Shown here: in pieces, positions 43,159-52,766 of the stretch | How positions within the stretch are numbered: position 1 is the first letter of the stretch | How the letters are laid out: every line of letters starts with the position of its first letter | NCBI RefSeq assembly: GCF_007667425.1 | Contig: NZ_VDRC01000001.1 | Location: forward strand, 763,379 to 827,378 | Direction of reading: 5' to 3' | DNA: 64,000 nt | From: Microbacterium sp. 1.5R | GTDB lineage: Bacteria; Actinomycetota; Actinomycetes; Actinomycetales; Microbacteriaceae | Notes under the pieces: generated by a model | Database searches by the model: none | What the model was told of the DNA's origin: nothing | What the model saw: only the letters and a program-made list of their open reading frames with translations | Position numbers and translations under genes: made by a program

Positions 43159-43962
43159 TCAGTCCCCGTCGAGCGGACGCAGGATGCGGGTGAGGAACCG
43201 CTGCGTGCGCTCATGCCGCGGTGCGGCGAAGATCTCCTGCGGAGCGCCCTCCTCGAGCACCACGCCGCCGTCCATGAACAGCACGCGGTCGGCGGCCTCG
43301 CGCGCGAAGCTCAGCTCGTGGGTGACGACGACCATGCTCCACCCCTCGTCGGCGAGCTCCTTGATCACCAGCAGCACCTCCCCGACGAGCTCGGGGTCGA
43401 GTGCGCTGGTCGGCTCGTCGAAGAGCAGCAGGTCCGGCCGCAGGGCGAGGGCCCGCACGATGCCGACGCGCTGCTGCTGCCCACCCGAGAGCTCGTGCGG
43501 GCGCGCGTTCTCCTTGTCGGCGAGCCCGACCCGTGCGAGCAGGGTGCGTGCTTCGGCGATCACCTCGGCCTTCGGCCTCCCCTGCACCCGCCAGGGCCCC
43601 TCGATCACGTTCTCGAGCACGGTGAAGTGCGGGAACAGATTGTGGTGCTGGAAGACCATGGCCGAACGGTCGCGCAAGGCGAGGCGCTGCTGCGCCCGGC
43701 GACGCGCGCTCAGGCCGCCCGCCCCCGAGAAGTCGATCTCGGGGCCCCCAGCGACGTCGATCGTCCCGGCATCCGGCGTCTCGAGACCGTTGAGAGCGCG
43801 GAGCACCGTCGTCTTGCCCGAACCGCTCGGTCCGATCAGCACGACGACCTCTCCGCGCTGCAGGGTCAGATCGATCCCGCTCAGCACCTCGTTGTCACCG
43901 AAGCTCTTGCGCAGCCCCCGGGCCGCCAGCAGCACCTCGCCCGTTCCGTCAGCGCGCGACAT
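43159..43962 (-). CDS. Amino acid ABC transporter ATP-binding protein
   Basis: 267 residues. Walker [21 protein letters not shown], signature [15 protein letters not shown], Walker [16 protein letters not shown] and VTHEL switch. Member of the polar amino acid (GlnQ/HisP-like) ATPases. Its start overlaps the permease stop by 14 bases. It has an insertion around residues 75-95 ([23 protein letters not shown]) typical of cystine/polar amino acid importers. Confidence 0.94.
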   Translation of the reverse strand: MSRADGTGEVLLAARGLRKSFGDNEVLSGIDLTLQRGEVVVLIGPSGSGKTTVLRALNGLETPDAGTIDVAGGPEIDFSGAGGLSARRRAQQRLALRDRSAMVFQHHNLFPHFTVLENVIEGPWRVQGRPKAEVIAEARTLLARVGLADKENARPHELSGGQQQRVGIVRALALRPDLLLFDEPTSALDPELVGEVLLVIKELADEGWSMVVVTHELSFAREAADRVLFMDGGVVLEEGAPQEIFAAPRHERTQRFLTRILRPLDGD

Positions 43963-44614
43963 GGCGATCGAGTCTCCTCTCCAGGGCGCTCTGCCCGAAC
44001 GACAGCACGAGACAGAACACCCAGTACACGAGTGCCGCCGCGAGGTAGAGCACCATGAACTGATACGTCGTCGACGCGATCTGCTGCGCCACCTTGAACA
44101 GCTCGGTCACCAGGATCAGCGAGGCGAGAGACGTGTCCTTCACGAGCGAGATGAACGTGTTCGACAGCGGCGGCACCGACACCCGCGCAGCCTGCGGCAG
44201 GATGATGCGCGTCAGCGTACGTGTGCGGTTCATGCCGACCGTGTACGCCGCCTCCCACTGCCCCTTCGGCACCGACAGGATCGCCGCCCGCACCACCTCG
44301 GCGCCGTACCCGCCGACGTTCAGCGACAACGCGATGATCGCACTCGGCCACGGGTCGATCGTGACGCCGATCGACGGCATCCCGTAGAAGATCACGAAGA
44401 GCTGCACGAGCATCGGGGTACCGCGGATGACCGAGATGTAGAACCGGGCGATGCCCGAGACCACGGGGTTGACCGAGATCCGCATCAGCGCGACGCCGAT
44501 CGCGATGACCAGCCCGAACGCGAACGAGACGAGCGCGAGCGGCACCGTGACCCTCACTCCGGCCAGGGCTATCGGCCCGAGCGAGTCGAGGAACAGCTGC
44601 CAGGGGCTCTCCAC
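43949..44614 (-). CDS. Amino acid ABC transporter permease
   Basis: 221 residues, five helices, HisM/GlnP type. [21 protein letters not shown] and the EAA-like loop [23 protein letters not shown] are diagnostic. It begins 3 bases after the binding-protein stop. With one permease gene the transporter is presumably a homodimer. Lies next to lysE but reads the opposite way. Confidence 0.94.
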   Translation of the reverse strand: MESPWQLFLDSLGPIALAGVRVTVPLALVSFAFGLVIAIGVALMRISVNPVVSGIARFYISVIRGTPMLVQLFVIFYGMPSIGVTIDPWPSAIIALSLNVGGYGAEVVRAAILSVPKGQWEAAYTVGMNRTRTLTRIILPQAARVSVPPLSNTFISLVKDTSLASLILVTELFKVAQQIASTTYQFMVLYLAAALVYWVFCLVLSFGQSALERRLDRHVAR

Positions 44615-44617
44615 GCG

Positions 44618-45436
44618 TTACTCGGTGACGTCCGCGCCGAAGTACTTGTCGCTGATCTCGGCGAGCGTGCCGTCGGCTCGGAGCTCCTCGAGCGCTGCGT
44701 CCACGGCGTCGACGAGCGACTGCTTGTCCTTCGTGAACACGAACGCCTGCTCACCGGCATCCTCGGTCTCCGCCGCGATCTTGAGACCGGTCGGGCTGTT
44801 GGTCTTCTCGTAGTCGAGGAATGTGAGCTTGTCGTTGATGGTCGCGTCGACGCGACCCTGACGCAGCAGCTCGACGGCCTGCGCCCAGCCTTCGACGCCC
44901 TCGACGTTCGCGCCGGACTCGGTCGCGAGGTCGTTCCAGTTGCTCGTGAGCGACTGCGCGGTGGTCTTGCCCTTCAGGTCGTCGAACGACGAGATCGAGT
45001 CGTCGTCGTCCGCCACGACGATCACGCCGGGAGACACAGTGTACGGGGAGCTGAAGAGGTAGGCCGCCTCGCGCTCGTCGTTGATGGTGACCTGGTTCGC
45101 GATGACGTCGAAGCGTCCGGCGTCGAGGCCGGCGAAGATCGCATCCCACTGCGTCTCCTTGAAGTCGACCTCGAGGTCGAGCTTGTCGGCGACCGCCTGG
45201 ATGATCTCGACGTCGTAGCCGGTGAGGTCGCCCGTCCCTCCGTCACCGTGGAAGCTGAACGGCCGGTAGGTGCCCTCGGTCGCGACCGTCAGGGTGCCGC
45301 CCTTCACGAGGCCGAAGTCGTCGGAGCCGCCCTCTGACGACGAGCTGCTCTCCGCGGGCGCGGTACTGCCGCTGCACGCCGTGAGCGCGGCGGCGCCGAG
45401 GACGAGTGCGGTGACGGCGATGAGGCGACGGGACAT
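44618..45436 (-). CDS. Amino acid ABC transporter substrate-binding lipoprotein
   Basis: 272 residues. A lipoprotein signal with lipobox ALTAC, a Ser-rich linker, then a family 3 solute-binding domain (GTLTVATEGTYRPFSFHGD ... LTGYDVEIIQAVADKLDLEV). AGGAGGG precedes the ATG at 45436. It captures a polar or sulfur-containing amino acid; specificity is not clear from sequence. Confidence 0.94.
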   Translation of the reverse strand: MSRRLIAVTALVLGAAALTACSGSTAPAESSSSSEGGSDDFGLVKGGTLTVATEGTYRPFSFHGDGGTGDLTGYDVEIIQAVADKLDLEVDFKETQWDAIFAGLDAGRFDVIANQVTINDEREAAYLFSSPYTVSPGVIVVADDDDSISSFDDLKGKTTAQSLTSNWNDLATESGANVEGVEGWAQAVELLRQGRVDATINDKLTFLDYEKTNSPTGLKIAAETEDAGEQAFVFTKDKQSLVDAVDAALEELRADGTLAEISDKYFGADVTE

Positions 45437-45562
45437 GGGTGAACCCTCCTGGGGTGATGCGATGCGCGGGTGCTGTGGTGCGCGGAACTCACCCACAGTA
45501 CGCGGGATCGCTCCGGCATCCCAGTCGGATGACGTCCGATGTCGCCATGGTGTATGCACGAA

Positions 45563-45590
45563 GAAGGCCCCCGCCGGAGCGGGGGCCTTC
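45563..45590. terminator. Terminator after rplA
   Basis: A 12-bp perfect stem GAAGGCCCCCGC / GCGGGGGCCTTC with loop CGGA, followed on the minus strand by TTCTTCG. It ends the rplKA transcript 18 bases after the stop. Confidence 0.88.
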
Positions 45591-45607
45591 CTGTGAGCGC
45601 GTGAGCG

Positions 45608-46297
45608 TCAGATCGCGTTGACGTCCAGCGGGATGCCGGGGCCGAACGTGGTCGACACGGCGCCCTTCTGGATGTAACGGCCCTTCGAGCTCGACGGCTT
45701 GAGGCGGACGATCTCCTCGAGCGCTGCGTCGATGTTCTCGTTCAGCTGCTCGGTGGAGAAGGAGGCCTTGCCGACGACGAAGTGCACGTTGGCGTGCTTG
45801 TCGACGCGGAACTCGATCTTTCCGCCCTTGATGTCCTCGACGGCCTTGGCCGTGTTCGGGGTCACCGTGCCGGTCTTCGGGTTCGGCATGAGTCCACGCG
45901 GACCCAGGACCTTTCCGAGACGACCGACCTGGCCCATGAGCTCCGGGGTGGCGACGGCCGCGTCGAACGCGGTCCATCCGCCGGCGACCTTCTCGATGAG
46001 CTCGGCGCCGCCGACCTCATCGGCGCCTGCGGCGATCGCAGCCTCGGCCGCGGGGCCGGTGGCGAACACGATGACGCGGGCGGTCTTACCGGTGCCGTGG
46101 GGCAGGATGACGGTGCCGCGCACCATCTGGTCCGCCTTGCGGGGGTCGACCGAGAGCTTCAGCGCGACCTCGACGGTGGCGTCGAACTTCGACGAGCCGG
46201 TCTCCTTCGCCAGGGCGACAGCCTCGGCGGGAGAGTAGAAACGGTCTGCCTCGATCTTCTCGGCGGCAGCGCGGTATGCCTTGGACTTCGTAGCCAT
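45608..46297 (-). CDS. rplA: 50S ribosomal protein L1
   Basis: 229 residues. The L1 signature is [18 protein letters not shown], and the N terminus [21 protein letters not shown] is standard. It binds 23S rRNA at the L1 stalk and commonly autoregulates the L11 operon. ATG at 46297, 11 bases after rplK. Confidence 0.97.
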   Translation of the reverse strand: MATKSKAYRAAAEKIEADRFYSPAEAVALAKETGSSKFDATVEVALKLSVDPRKADQMVRGTVILPHGTGKTARVIVFATGPAAEAAIAAGADEVGGAELIEKVAGGWTAFDAAVATPELMGQVGRLGKVLGPRGLMPNPKTGTVTPNTAKAVEDIKGGKIEFRVDKHANVHFVVGKASFSTEQLNENIDAALEEIVRLKPSSSKGRYIQKGAVSTTFGPGIPLDVNAI

Positions 46298-46308
46298 GAT
46301 TATCTCCC

Positions 46309-46740
46309 TCAGCCCTCGACCGTGATGCCCATGGAACGGGCGGTGCCGGCGATGATCTTCGAGGCGGCCTCGATGTCGTTCGCGTTCAGGTCGGCCTGCT
46401 TCTGCTCGGCGATCTGACGGACCTGGTCCTTGGTGATCTTGCCGACCTTGACGGTGTGCGGGGTGGCCGAGGCCTTCTGCACGCCGGCGGCCTTCTTGAT
46501 GAGCTCCGCCGCGGGCGGGGTCTTCAGGACGAAGGTGAAGCTGCGGTCCTCGTAGACGGTGATCTCGACGGGGATGACGTTGCCGCGCTGCGACTCGGTC
46601 GCGGCGTTGTACGCCTTGCAGAACTCCATGATGTTGACGCCATGCTGACCGAGCGCGGGGCCGATCGGCGGCGCCGGGTTGGCTGCACCGGCGTTGATCT
46701 GAAGCTTGATCAGGCCGGTCACCTTCTTCTTCGGTGCCAT
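46309..46740 (-). CDS. rplK: 50S ribosomal protein L11
   Basis: 143 residues. Highly conserved: [16 protein letters not shown] N terminus with the [19 protein letters not shown] motif and the C-terminal RNA-binding signature near [12 protein letters not shown]. Part of the GTPase-associated centre. First gene of rplKA here, since the usual upstream neighbour nusG is separated by about 1.8 kb. Confidence 0.97.
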
Positions 46741-46972
46741 TCTCTTTCCTTTCATCGAATCGGATGCGAGCCGCATCCGCTTCTCCCACAGAGCCGGCAT
46801 CTCCGGATCGTGGTCGTCTGCACGCGCGCGAAAGCGGCGCACAAACCACCACAGTGTACCGGACGCGAGGAGAGAAGGAAAACGCTCGGGAACAGGTGCT
46901 CCCCGCGTCACTTTCGATCTATTCAGCGGCCGGCGACGAGGACGGATGCCGTGGCTCGGCCGGCTCGTCCGG

Positions 46973-47977
46973 CTAGGCGTGCTCGGCGTCGCGGTACACC
47001 GTGATGATCCGTTCGCCGAGCTCGCGGAGAGCGACGCGCACCGCGGCCGGCTCGACGACCTCGGCGACTCCGGCCCACCCAGCCAACTGCTCAGCCAGGG
47101 CGTCGATGCGGTGTGCGCCGACCTCGATCCGCACCCGCCCCGCCGTGTCCGGCGGACGGTCCACCATGCGGGCCTGCGCCCCGAACCGGGCGGTGAGGGC
47201 ACGGACCGCCCAGGGCTCCACCCGCACGATCGCGCGCGCCGCGCCCCGCATGTCCTCCACGCGCTCGACCATCTCCGCCCAGGCCCGCGAGCGGTCGAAA
47301 CCGGCGGGCTCGGCGCCCGGAGCCGTGAGCACTCGCAGCTCGGCGATCCGCTCGACGCGATACGTCCGCAGTCGCTCCGCGTAGGCGGCATCCGTCGCCT
47401 CCCCCGCGGGGGCTGCGTCTGCCACCGGCGCCGCGATGAGATACCACCTCGCACCCCTGCTCCCGACGATCAGCGGCACGACCTCGATCGGCGTGGCGCG
47501 CGTCGCGCCCTCGTAGCGCATCCGTACCCGGACCCGGCGGGCGATCGCCTCCTGCAGCTCGGCGACCGGCGCAGGGGGCTCGTCCGCATCGCTCTCTCCC
47601 CAGGGCGCGCTGCGCACGGTCGACGCGGCCACGCGCTGAGCGCCCTCCCGGAAGGGCTCGGGCATCGCGCGCACGAGCTTGCGCATCGCCGCGACGCGCT
47701 CCGGCGTGGCCGCGGCGCTCTGCGTGAGCGCGACGACGAGCGAGCTCGCCTCGCCCTGCGTCAGCCCGGTGAGGTCGGTGCGCGCACCACCGATCAGGCG
47801 CCACCCTCCCCCTCTTCCCCGGGTCGGATAGATCGGCACTCCCGCCATCGCGAGGGCCTCCAGGTCGCGGCGAGCGGTCGGCACGGACACCTCGAGCTCT
47901 GTCGCGAGTTCGGCTGCGGTGATGTGGGCCCGCCCCTGCAGGAGGAGGAGAGCCTGGATGAGGCGATCGGCGCGCAT
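46973..47977 (-). CDS. WYL-domain transcriptional regulator (YafY type)
   Basis: 334 residues. The N-terminal HTH_11 domain ([40 protein letters not shown]) is followed by the WYL domain ([10 protein letters not shown] ... [15 protein letters not shown]) and the C-terminal WCX extension. Divergent from a VOC gene with a perfect 11-bp inverted repeat in the gap, so it very likely represses that gene and itself. The effector is unknown. Confidence 0.9.
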   Translation of the reverse strand: MRADRLIQALLLLQGRAHITAAELATELEVSVPTARRDLEALAMAGVPIYPTRGRGGGWRLIGGARTDLTGLTQGEASSLVVALTQSAAATPERVAAMRKLVRAMPEPFREGAQRVAASTVRSAPWGESDADEPPAPVAELQEAIARRVRVRMRYEGATRATPIEVVPLIVGSRGARWYLIAAPVADAAPAGEATDAAYAERLRTYRVERIAELRVLTAPGAEPAGFDRSRAWAEMVERVEDMRGAARAIVRVEPWAVRALTARFGAQARMVDRPPDTAGRVRIEVGAHRIDALAEQLAGWAGVAEVVEPAAVRVALRELGERIITVYRDAEHA

Positions 47978-47992
47978 TCCGAGATCCGAATC

Positions 47993-48019
47993 TGAAGTGA
48001 TCAGAGGGTGATCACTTCA
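47993..48019. promoter_or_regulatory. Perfect inverted repeat, likely operator of the WYL regulator
   Basis: TGAAGTGATCA, 5-base spacer GAGGG, TGATCACTTCA: two exact 11-base arms with a 16-base centre-to-centre distance. It fills most of the 83-base gap between divergent WYL and VOC genes and would cover both promoters. Confidence 0.75.
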
Positions 48020-48060
48020 CGCGCGAGCCTAGAACACACAGCCCATCTGAAGGAGGAATC

Positions 48061-48459
48061 ATGTTCCGTGGTCTCGCCAATCTCAACCTCGTCGCCGACG
48101 ACATGCCCGCAGCGGTCGCCTGGTACGCCGAGGTCTTCGGCGCTCCCCCGTACTTCGTCCGCCCCGAGCAGGGCCCCGTGCAGTACGCCGAGTGGCGCTT
48201 CGGCGACGACGAGGACGAGTTCGCCCTCATGGACGCCCGCTTCCGTCCGGCACTCGCCCAGCCGGGCGGCGCTCTGGTGAGCATGCACGTCGACGACATC
48301 CACGCGGAGATGGACACGCTCCTCGCGCATGGTGCCACCGTCTTCGACCCCGTGACCCCGCGCGGGGACGGCTGGTGGTCGGCGTCGGTCAGCGATCCGT
48401 TCGGCAATCTGCTCGGCCTGATCCAGAGCCCGCACTGGGCCGCACGCCACGACGCATGA
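48061..48459 (+). CDS. VOC-family (glyoxalase/bleomycin-resistance-like) protein
   Basis: 132 residues. Two beta-alpha-beta-beta-beta modules: LANLNLVADDMPAAVAWYAEVFGAPPYF at the start and GALVSMHVDDIHAEMDTLLAHGA ... SVSDPFGNLLGLIQ at the end, where His, Asp and Glu-type positions usually bind metal. Preceded by GGAGG. Probably a detoxifying lyase or dioxygenase-like enzyme, substrate unknown. Confidence 0.88.
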   Translation: MFRGLANLNLVADDMPAAVAWYAEVFGAPPYFVRPEQGPVQYAEWRFGDDEDEFALMDARFRPALAQPGGALVSMHVDDIHAEMDTLLAHGATVFDPVTPRGDGWWSASVSDPFGNLLGLIQSPHWAARHDA

Positions 48460-48497
48460 CGTCACGGCCGGCCCGTCGTCGCCGCCGCCGCAGACGC

Positions 48498-48532
48498 GAG
48501 AACGGCCGCCCCGAAGCGGGACGGCCGTTCTC
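48498..48532. terminator. Terminator between nusG and the VOC gene
   Basis: GAGAACGGCCG (48498-48508) pairs with CGGCCGTTCTC (48522-48532), with a CCCG/CGGG inner stem around GAAG. It sits between convergent genes and stops nusG transcription before the WYL/VOC insertion, so rplK needs its own promoter. Confidence 0.85.
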
Positions 48533-48543
48533 AAGAGGTGATG

Positions 48544-49629
48544 TCAGATCATCTTGGTGACCTGGTCGAACGACAGCTCGACCGGCGTCTCGCGCTCGAA
48601 GAGCGACACGAGCACCGTGAGCTTGCCGCTCTCGGGCTTGATCTCGCTGATCGAACCGGGAAGACCCGCGAACGAGCCCTCCTTGATGGTAATCGTCTCG
48701 CCGACCTCGAAGTCGACCTCTGCGGGCAGCGGACGAGCGACGGCGACGCCGCCCTTGGCCGCGATGTTCTTGGCGGTCGGGACGTCCTTGACCTCGACGA
48801 GCGACTTCAGCATGTTGAAGGCCTCTTCGAAGCGCAGCGGCGTCGGGTTGTGGGCGTTGCCCACGAAGCCGGTGACACCGGGCGTGTGGCGGACGACCGA
48901 CCAGGTGTCCTCGGTGAGCTCCATGCGCACGAGCACGTACCCGGGGATGCGCACGCGGGTGACCATCTTGCGCTGGCCGTTCTTGATCTCGACGACGTCC
49001 TCCATCGGGACCTCGATCTGGTAGATCTCGTCCTCGACCTCGAGCGTCGACTTGCGCTGCTCGATGTTCGCCTTCACCTTGCGCTCGAAGCCAGCGTACG
49101 AGTGGATGACGTACCACTTGCCGGGGAGCATGCGCAGATCCATGCGGAAGGACTCGTAGGGGTCCTCGTCGACGTCGGACGCCTCGGCGTCCTCCTCGGC
49201 CTCCACCGCGGCGGCCACCGGGTCGTCGGCGTCGTCGATGACGGCCGGACGGTCGTCCTCGCCGTTCACGTCGGGGCCGTTGTAGGGGGTGACCTCGTCG
49301 GCCGCCTCCGCTTCCTGCTCTGCGGTCTCTTCGGCCGCAGCGTCGTTGAGGACCTCAGCGGCAGCTTCGGACTCAGCCGCTTCGTCCAGGTTGAGAGCGT
49401 CGTTCACGATCGCGTCCGCCTCCGGGTCGTCGATGTCGATGTCGGTGTCTTCTGCCGTGTCGGTCTCGTCGTCGCCGTCCACGTCCTCGACGTGGATCGC
49501 CACATGCTCGGCCGACGTCACGGCGCGTTCCTCCGCGGCGAGGACGTTGCCCTCCTGGGCTTCGTCCTCCTCGCTGGACTGCTCGGCAGCGGTCGCCCAG
49601 TCGGCGTCGTCGGAATATCGTTCAGACAC
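48544..49629 (-). CDS. nusG: Transcription termination/antitermination protein NusG, with long acidic extension
   Basis: 361 residues from a GTG at 49629 (GGAAAG upstream). The conserved NGN domain starts near residue 170 ([23 protein letters not shown]), and the KOW domain ([23 protein letters not shown]) ends the protein. The first about 165 residues are rich in Glu, Asp and Ala and should be disordered; shorter acidic extensions are common in actinobacterial NusG. It binds RNA polymerase and couples to Rho or ribosome. Next to secE as usual. Confidence 0.96.
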   Translation of the reverse strand: MSERYSDDADWATAAEQSSEEDEAQEGNVLAAEERAVTSAEHVAIHVEDVDGDDETDTAEDTDIDIDDPEADAIVNDALNLDEAAESEAAAEVLNDAAAEETAEQEAEAADEVTPYNGPDVNGEDDRPAVIDDADDPVAAAVEAEEDAEASDVDEDPYESFRMDLRMLPGKWYVIHSYAGFERKVKANIEQRKSTLEVEDEIYQIEVPMEDVVEIKNGQRKMVTRVRIPGYVLVRMELTEDTWSVVRHTPGVTGFVGNAHNPTPLRFEEAFNMLKSLVEVKDVPTAKNIAAKGGVAVARPLPAEVDFEVGETITIKEGSFAGLPGSISEIKPESGKLTVLVSLFERETPVELSFDQVTKMI

Positions 49630-49669
49630 GGTGTTTCTTTCCAATCACTGCGGCCGTGGCCGCAGGGCG

Positions 49670-49945
49670 TCAAGCGTCCGGAACCCCGAACACGATGTGC
49701 GTCAGCCACGCGAACAAGGTGTCCAGTCCGTAGACGATGCCCATGACGATCAGAACGAAGACGAGCACCACCGCGGTGAACTTGAACAGCTCCTTGCGGG
49801 TCGGAGTGACGACCTTGCGCAGCTCTGCGATGACCTGACGGAAGAACAGGGCGATGCTCCCGAAGAACCGGGAGATGGGGTTGCCCGTCTTCTCTCGGGT
49901 GGCGCCGGCCGCGATGACCTCGCCGCGCGGTTCGTCCTGATCCAT
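49670..49945 (-). CDS. secE: Preprotein translocase subunit SecE
   Basis: 91 residues. A cytoplasmic N terminus, then the amphipathic conserved helix RQVIAELRKVVTPTRKELFKFTAVV and one membrane helix (VLVFVLIVMGIVYGLDTLF). Part of SecYEG. Placed between tRNA-Trp and nusG, the common bacterial order. Confidence 0.95.
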   Translation of the reverse strand: MDQDEPRGEVIAAGATREKTGNPISRFFGSIALFFRQVIAELRKVVTPTRKELFKFTAVVLVFVLIVMGIVYGLDTLFAWLTHIVFGVPDA

Positions 49946-49985
49946 CCTGAATGTACCTTTCGTGTGTCAGCTGTGCGCTGACGCG

Positions 49986-50058
<73 letters not shown>

Positions 50059-50221
50059 AGAGACCCGGAGGTCTCGGGGTGAAGTCTCCATCCTGCCATC
50101 CCGCCCGGTCGTGTGGGCCGGGGCACGGCGGAAGAATGCAGACAACAACTGCTCGACAAGCATACGGCATCCATCGACGGGTGCCGAACCGGCGGAGGCT
50201 CGACTCCCGTCGTCGGGCGCG

Positions 50222-51946
50222 TCAGAGGAACTGGCGCCAGTTCGCCCTCGCGAGGTCGAGCAGCTCGTCGCCACGGCCCGACATCACGGTGCGGATCGCG
50301 TAGAGGGCGAAGCCCTTGACCTGGGCGGCCTCGATCGCGGGCGGCATCGACAGCTCCTGGCGCTCGGTCACGACGTCGAGCACCGCGGGGCCGTCGTGCG
50401 CGAGCACCTCGCGCACGGCATCCGGCAGATCCTCGCTGTTCTCGACGCGGCGTGCGAAGATGCCCATGGCCTCGGCGATCGCGGCGAAGCTGGGGTTGTC
50501 GAGACCGGTGCCGTAGTTCACGAACCCGGCGGCCTTCATCTCGAGCTCGACGAAGTTCAGCGAGGAGTTGTTCACCACCACGGTCTTCACCGGAAGGCCG
50601 TTCTGGGTGACGGTGAGCAGCTCGCCGAGCATCATCGCGAGCCCGCCGTCTCCGGCGAGCGCGACGACCTGGCGGTCGGGGTGCGACACCTGCGCGCCGA
50701 TGCCGTGCAGCAGGGCGTTGGCCATCGATCCGTGCGTGAACGATCCGATCAGACGGCGCCCCTCGGTCATCGACAGGTAGCGTGCGGCCCACACGGTGGG
50801 CGAGCCGACGTCGGCGGTGAAGATCGCGTCATCAGCGGCCTGCTCGTCGAGCACGCGAGCGAGATACTGCGGGTGGATCGGGCGCCCCTTCTTCGTCGGC
50901 GTCGCCAGGTCGTCGAGCTTGGTCCGCGTCTTGCGGTAGTGCGCGACCGCGTCGTCGAGATGGCGTCGATCGGTCTTCGCAGCGAGTCGCGGCAGCAGTG
51001 CGTCGACGGTCGCGCGCACGTCGCCGACGAGCCCCAGGTCGAGCGGATGCCGCTTGCCGAGCTGCGATCCGCGGATGTCGACCTGGATGGTGGTCGCATG
51101 CTCCGGATAGAACTGCTCGTAGGGGAAGTCGCTGCCGAGCACGAGCAGCGTGTCGGCCGCCTCCATCGCCCGGTATCCCGAGGCGAAGCCCAGCAGCCCC
51201 GTCATGCCGACGTCGAACGGGTTGTCGTACTCGATGAACTCCTTGCCGCGCAGAGCGTGCACGATGGGAGCGCCGAGCCGGTCGGCGAGCGCGATGACCT
51301 CGTCGTGCGCGCCCTCGACGCCGGCCCCCGCGAGGATCGTCGTCTTCGACGAGGCGTTCAGGAGCGTGGCAGCCCGCTCGAGCTCGTCGGGACTCGGCGT
51401 GACGACGGGTCGCGTGCGCTCGATCACGACGGCGCGGTCGTCGGCGATCTCGGCGAGCGCGACGTCGCCGGGGATCACGAGCACGGCGACCCCGCGCTGC
51501 TCGACGGCCGCACGCATCGCGATCTCGAGCAGACGAGGCATCTGGCGGGGGTCGGCGACGTACTCGACGTAGACGCTGCACTCGCGGAACAGCTCCTGCG
51601 GGTGCGTCTCCTGGAAGTAGCCGGTGCCGATCTCGGTGGTCGGGATGTGCGCGGCGATCGCGAGCACCGGCACGCGGGAGCGGTTGGCGTCGTAGAGGCC
51701 GTTGATGAGGTGCAGGTTGCCCGGCCCGCAGGATCCGGCGACCACCGCGAGGTCTCCCGTGAGCGCGGCATCCGCCGCAGCGGCGAAGGCGGCCGATTCC
51801 TCGTGGCGCACGTGCACCCAGCGGATGCTGCCGTCCTTGCGCAGCGCGTCGGTGAACCCGTTCAGCGAATCGCCCGGCAGTCCGTAGACGCGCTCGATCC
51901 CGTTGGCTCCCAGTGTCTTGACGATGTTCTCTGCAACCGTGGCCAT
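50222..51946 (-). CDS. poxB: Pyruvate oxidase / pyruvate:quinone dehydrogenase (TPP- and FAD-dependent)
   Basis: 574 residues, close to PoxB (572). Thiamine-PP enzyme layout: N-terminal PYR domain with the catalytic Glu in VRHEESAAFAAAADA, a central FAD domain, and the C-terminal PP domain with ALAGDGGLAMMLGELLTV...NNSSLNFVELE. It decarboxylates pyruvate to acetate and CO2 and passes electrons to quinones at the membrane. The last 20 residues (RTVMSGRGDELLDLARANWRQFL region) could be the lipid-activated tail. Complements pta-ackA at 4.8-8.2 kb in acetate metabolism. Confidence 0.93.
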   Translation of the reverse strand: MATVAENIVKTLGANGIERVYGLPGDSLNGFTDALRKDGSIRWVHVRHEESAAFAAAADAALTGDLAVVAGSCGPGNLHLINGLYDANRSRVPVLAIAAHIPTTEIGTGYFQETHPQELFRECSVYVEYVADPRQMPRLLEIAMRAAVEQRGVAVLVIPGDVALAEIADDRAVVIERTRPVVTPSPDELERAATLLNASSKTTILAGAGVEGAHDEVIALADRLGAPIVHALRGKEFIEYDNPFDVGMTGLLGFASGYRAMEAADTLLVLGSDFPYEQFYPEHATTIQVDIRGSQLGKRHPLDLGLVGDVRATVDALLPRLAAKTDRRHLDDAVAHYRKTRTKLDDLATPTKKGRPIHPQYLARVLDEQAADDAIFTADVGSPTVWAARYLSMTEGRRLIGSFTHGSMANALLHGIGAQVSHPDRQVVALAGDGGLAMMLGELLTVTQNGLPVKTVVVNNSSLNFVELEMKAAGFVNYGTGLDNPSFAAIAEAMGIFARRVENSEDLPDAVREVLAHDGPAVLDVVTERQELSMPPAIEAAQVKGFALYAIRTVMSGRGDELLDLARANWRQFL

Positions 51947-52040
51947 GATTCGACCCTACGCCCGGTATTCCGGTTTTCCGCACCTCGGCGGAGGGGCAGC
52001 CGCAGTGACGGCATCCGCCCTGCTCCGTACCGTCGAGAGC

Positions 52041-52697
52041 ATGGACACTTCTGTGGGTCTCGGACTCTTCGCCGACTGGGCGATCGCCCTCATGGAGACG
52101 CTCGGCAGCGTCGGTGCGGGCGTCGCCGTGGCGATCGAGAACCTGTTCCCGCCGATCCCCAGCGAGGTCATCCTGCCCCTCGCTGGCTTCACCGCTAGTC
52201 AGGGCTCGATCGTGCTGTGGGAGGTGCTGGTCTGGACGACGGTGGGCTCCGTCGTCGGCGCCCTCGCCCTGTACGGCATCGGCGCCTGGCTGGGCCCTGC
52301 GCGGCTGCGCCGGGTCGTCGACCGGATGCCGCTGATGAAGGTGAGCGACGTCGACCGCGCCGAGACGTGGTTCGCGAAGCACGGCTCGAAAGCGGTGTTC
52401 TTCGGCCGGATGATCCCGATCTTCCGCAGTCTCATCTCGATCCCCGCCGGAATCCAGCGGATGCCGCTGCTGCGCTTCACGCTGCTGACCGCCGCCGGGA
52501 GCGCGATCTGGAACACCGTGTTCGTGATGGCCGGATTCCTCCTCGGTGAGCAGTGGCACCGCATCGAGCAGTACACCGACGGCCTGCAGCTCGTCGTGGT
52601 CGCCGCGGTGATCGCCGCCGTCTCGGTGTTCGTCGTCGTGCGCGTCCGTCAGCGGGTGCAGGGCACTCCCACCGCCACCGTCGAATCGCGCGAATGA
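52041..52697 (+). CDS. DedA-family membrane protein
   Basis: 218 residues. SNARE-associated/DedA domain: ENLFPPIPSEVILPLAGF near the N terminus and FGRMIPIFRSLISIPAGIQRM with the conserved FxRxxPxxRxxxSxPAG motif, flanked by membrane and re-entrant helices. DedA/DTMR proteins flip lipids such as undecaprenyl phosphate or phosphatidylethanolamine. The ATG at 52041 is chosen; the ribosome site is weak. Divergent from poxB. Confidence 0.92.
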   Translation: MDTSVGLGLFADWAIALMETLGSVGAGVAVAIENLFPPIPSEVILPLAGFTASQGSIVLWEVLVWTTVGSVVGALALYGIGAWLGPARLRRVVDRMPLMKVSDVDRAETWFAKHGSKAVFFGRMIPIFRSLISIPAGIQRMPLLRFTLLTAAGSAIWNTVFVMAGFLLGEQWHRIEQYTDGLQLVVVAAVIAAVSVFVVVRVRQRVQGTPTATVESRE

Positions 52698-52766
52698 CGG
52701 TCTTCGACCCCCGACGATTGCCAGTCGCGCGATTCGAAAGCGCCGCTTGACCGACACAATGGACTC

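Noticed and set aside
34917..46740. Split of rplKA from rplJL as a rearrangement
   Set aside because: Separation of these two pairs by other genes is common in Actinobacteria, so it is not remarkable by itself.
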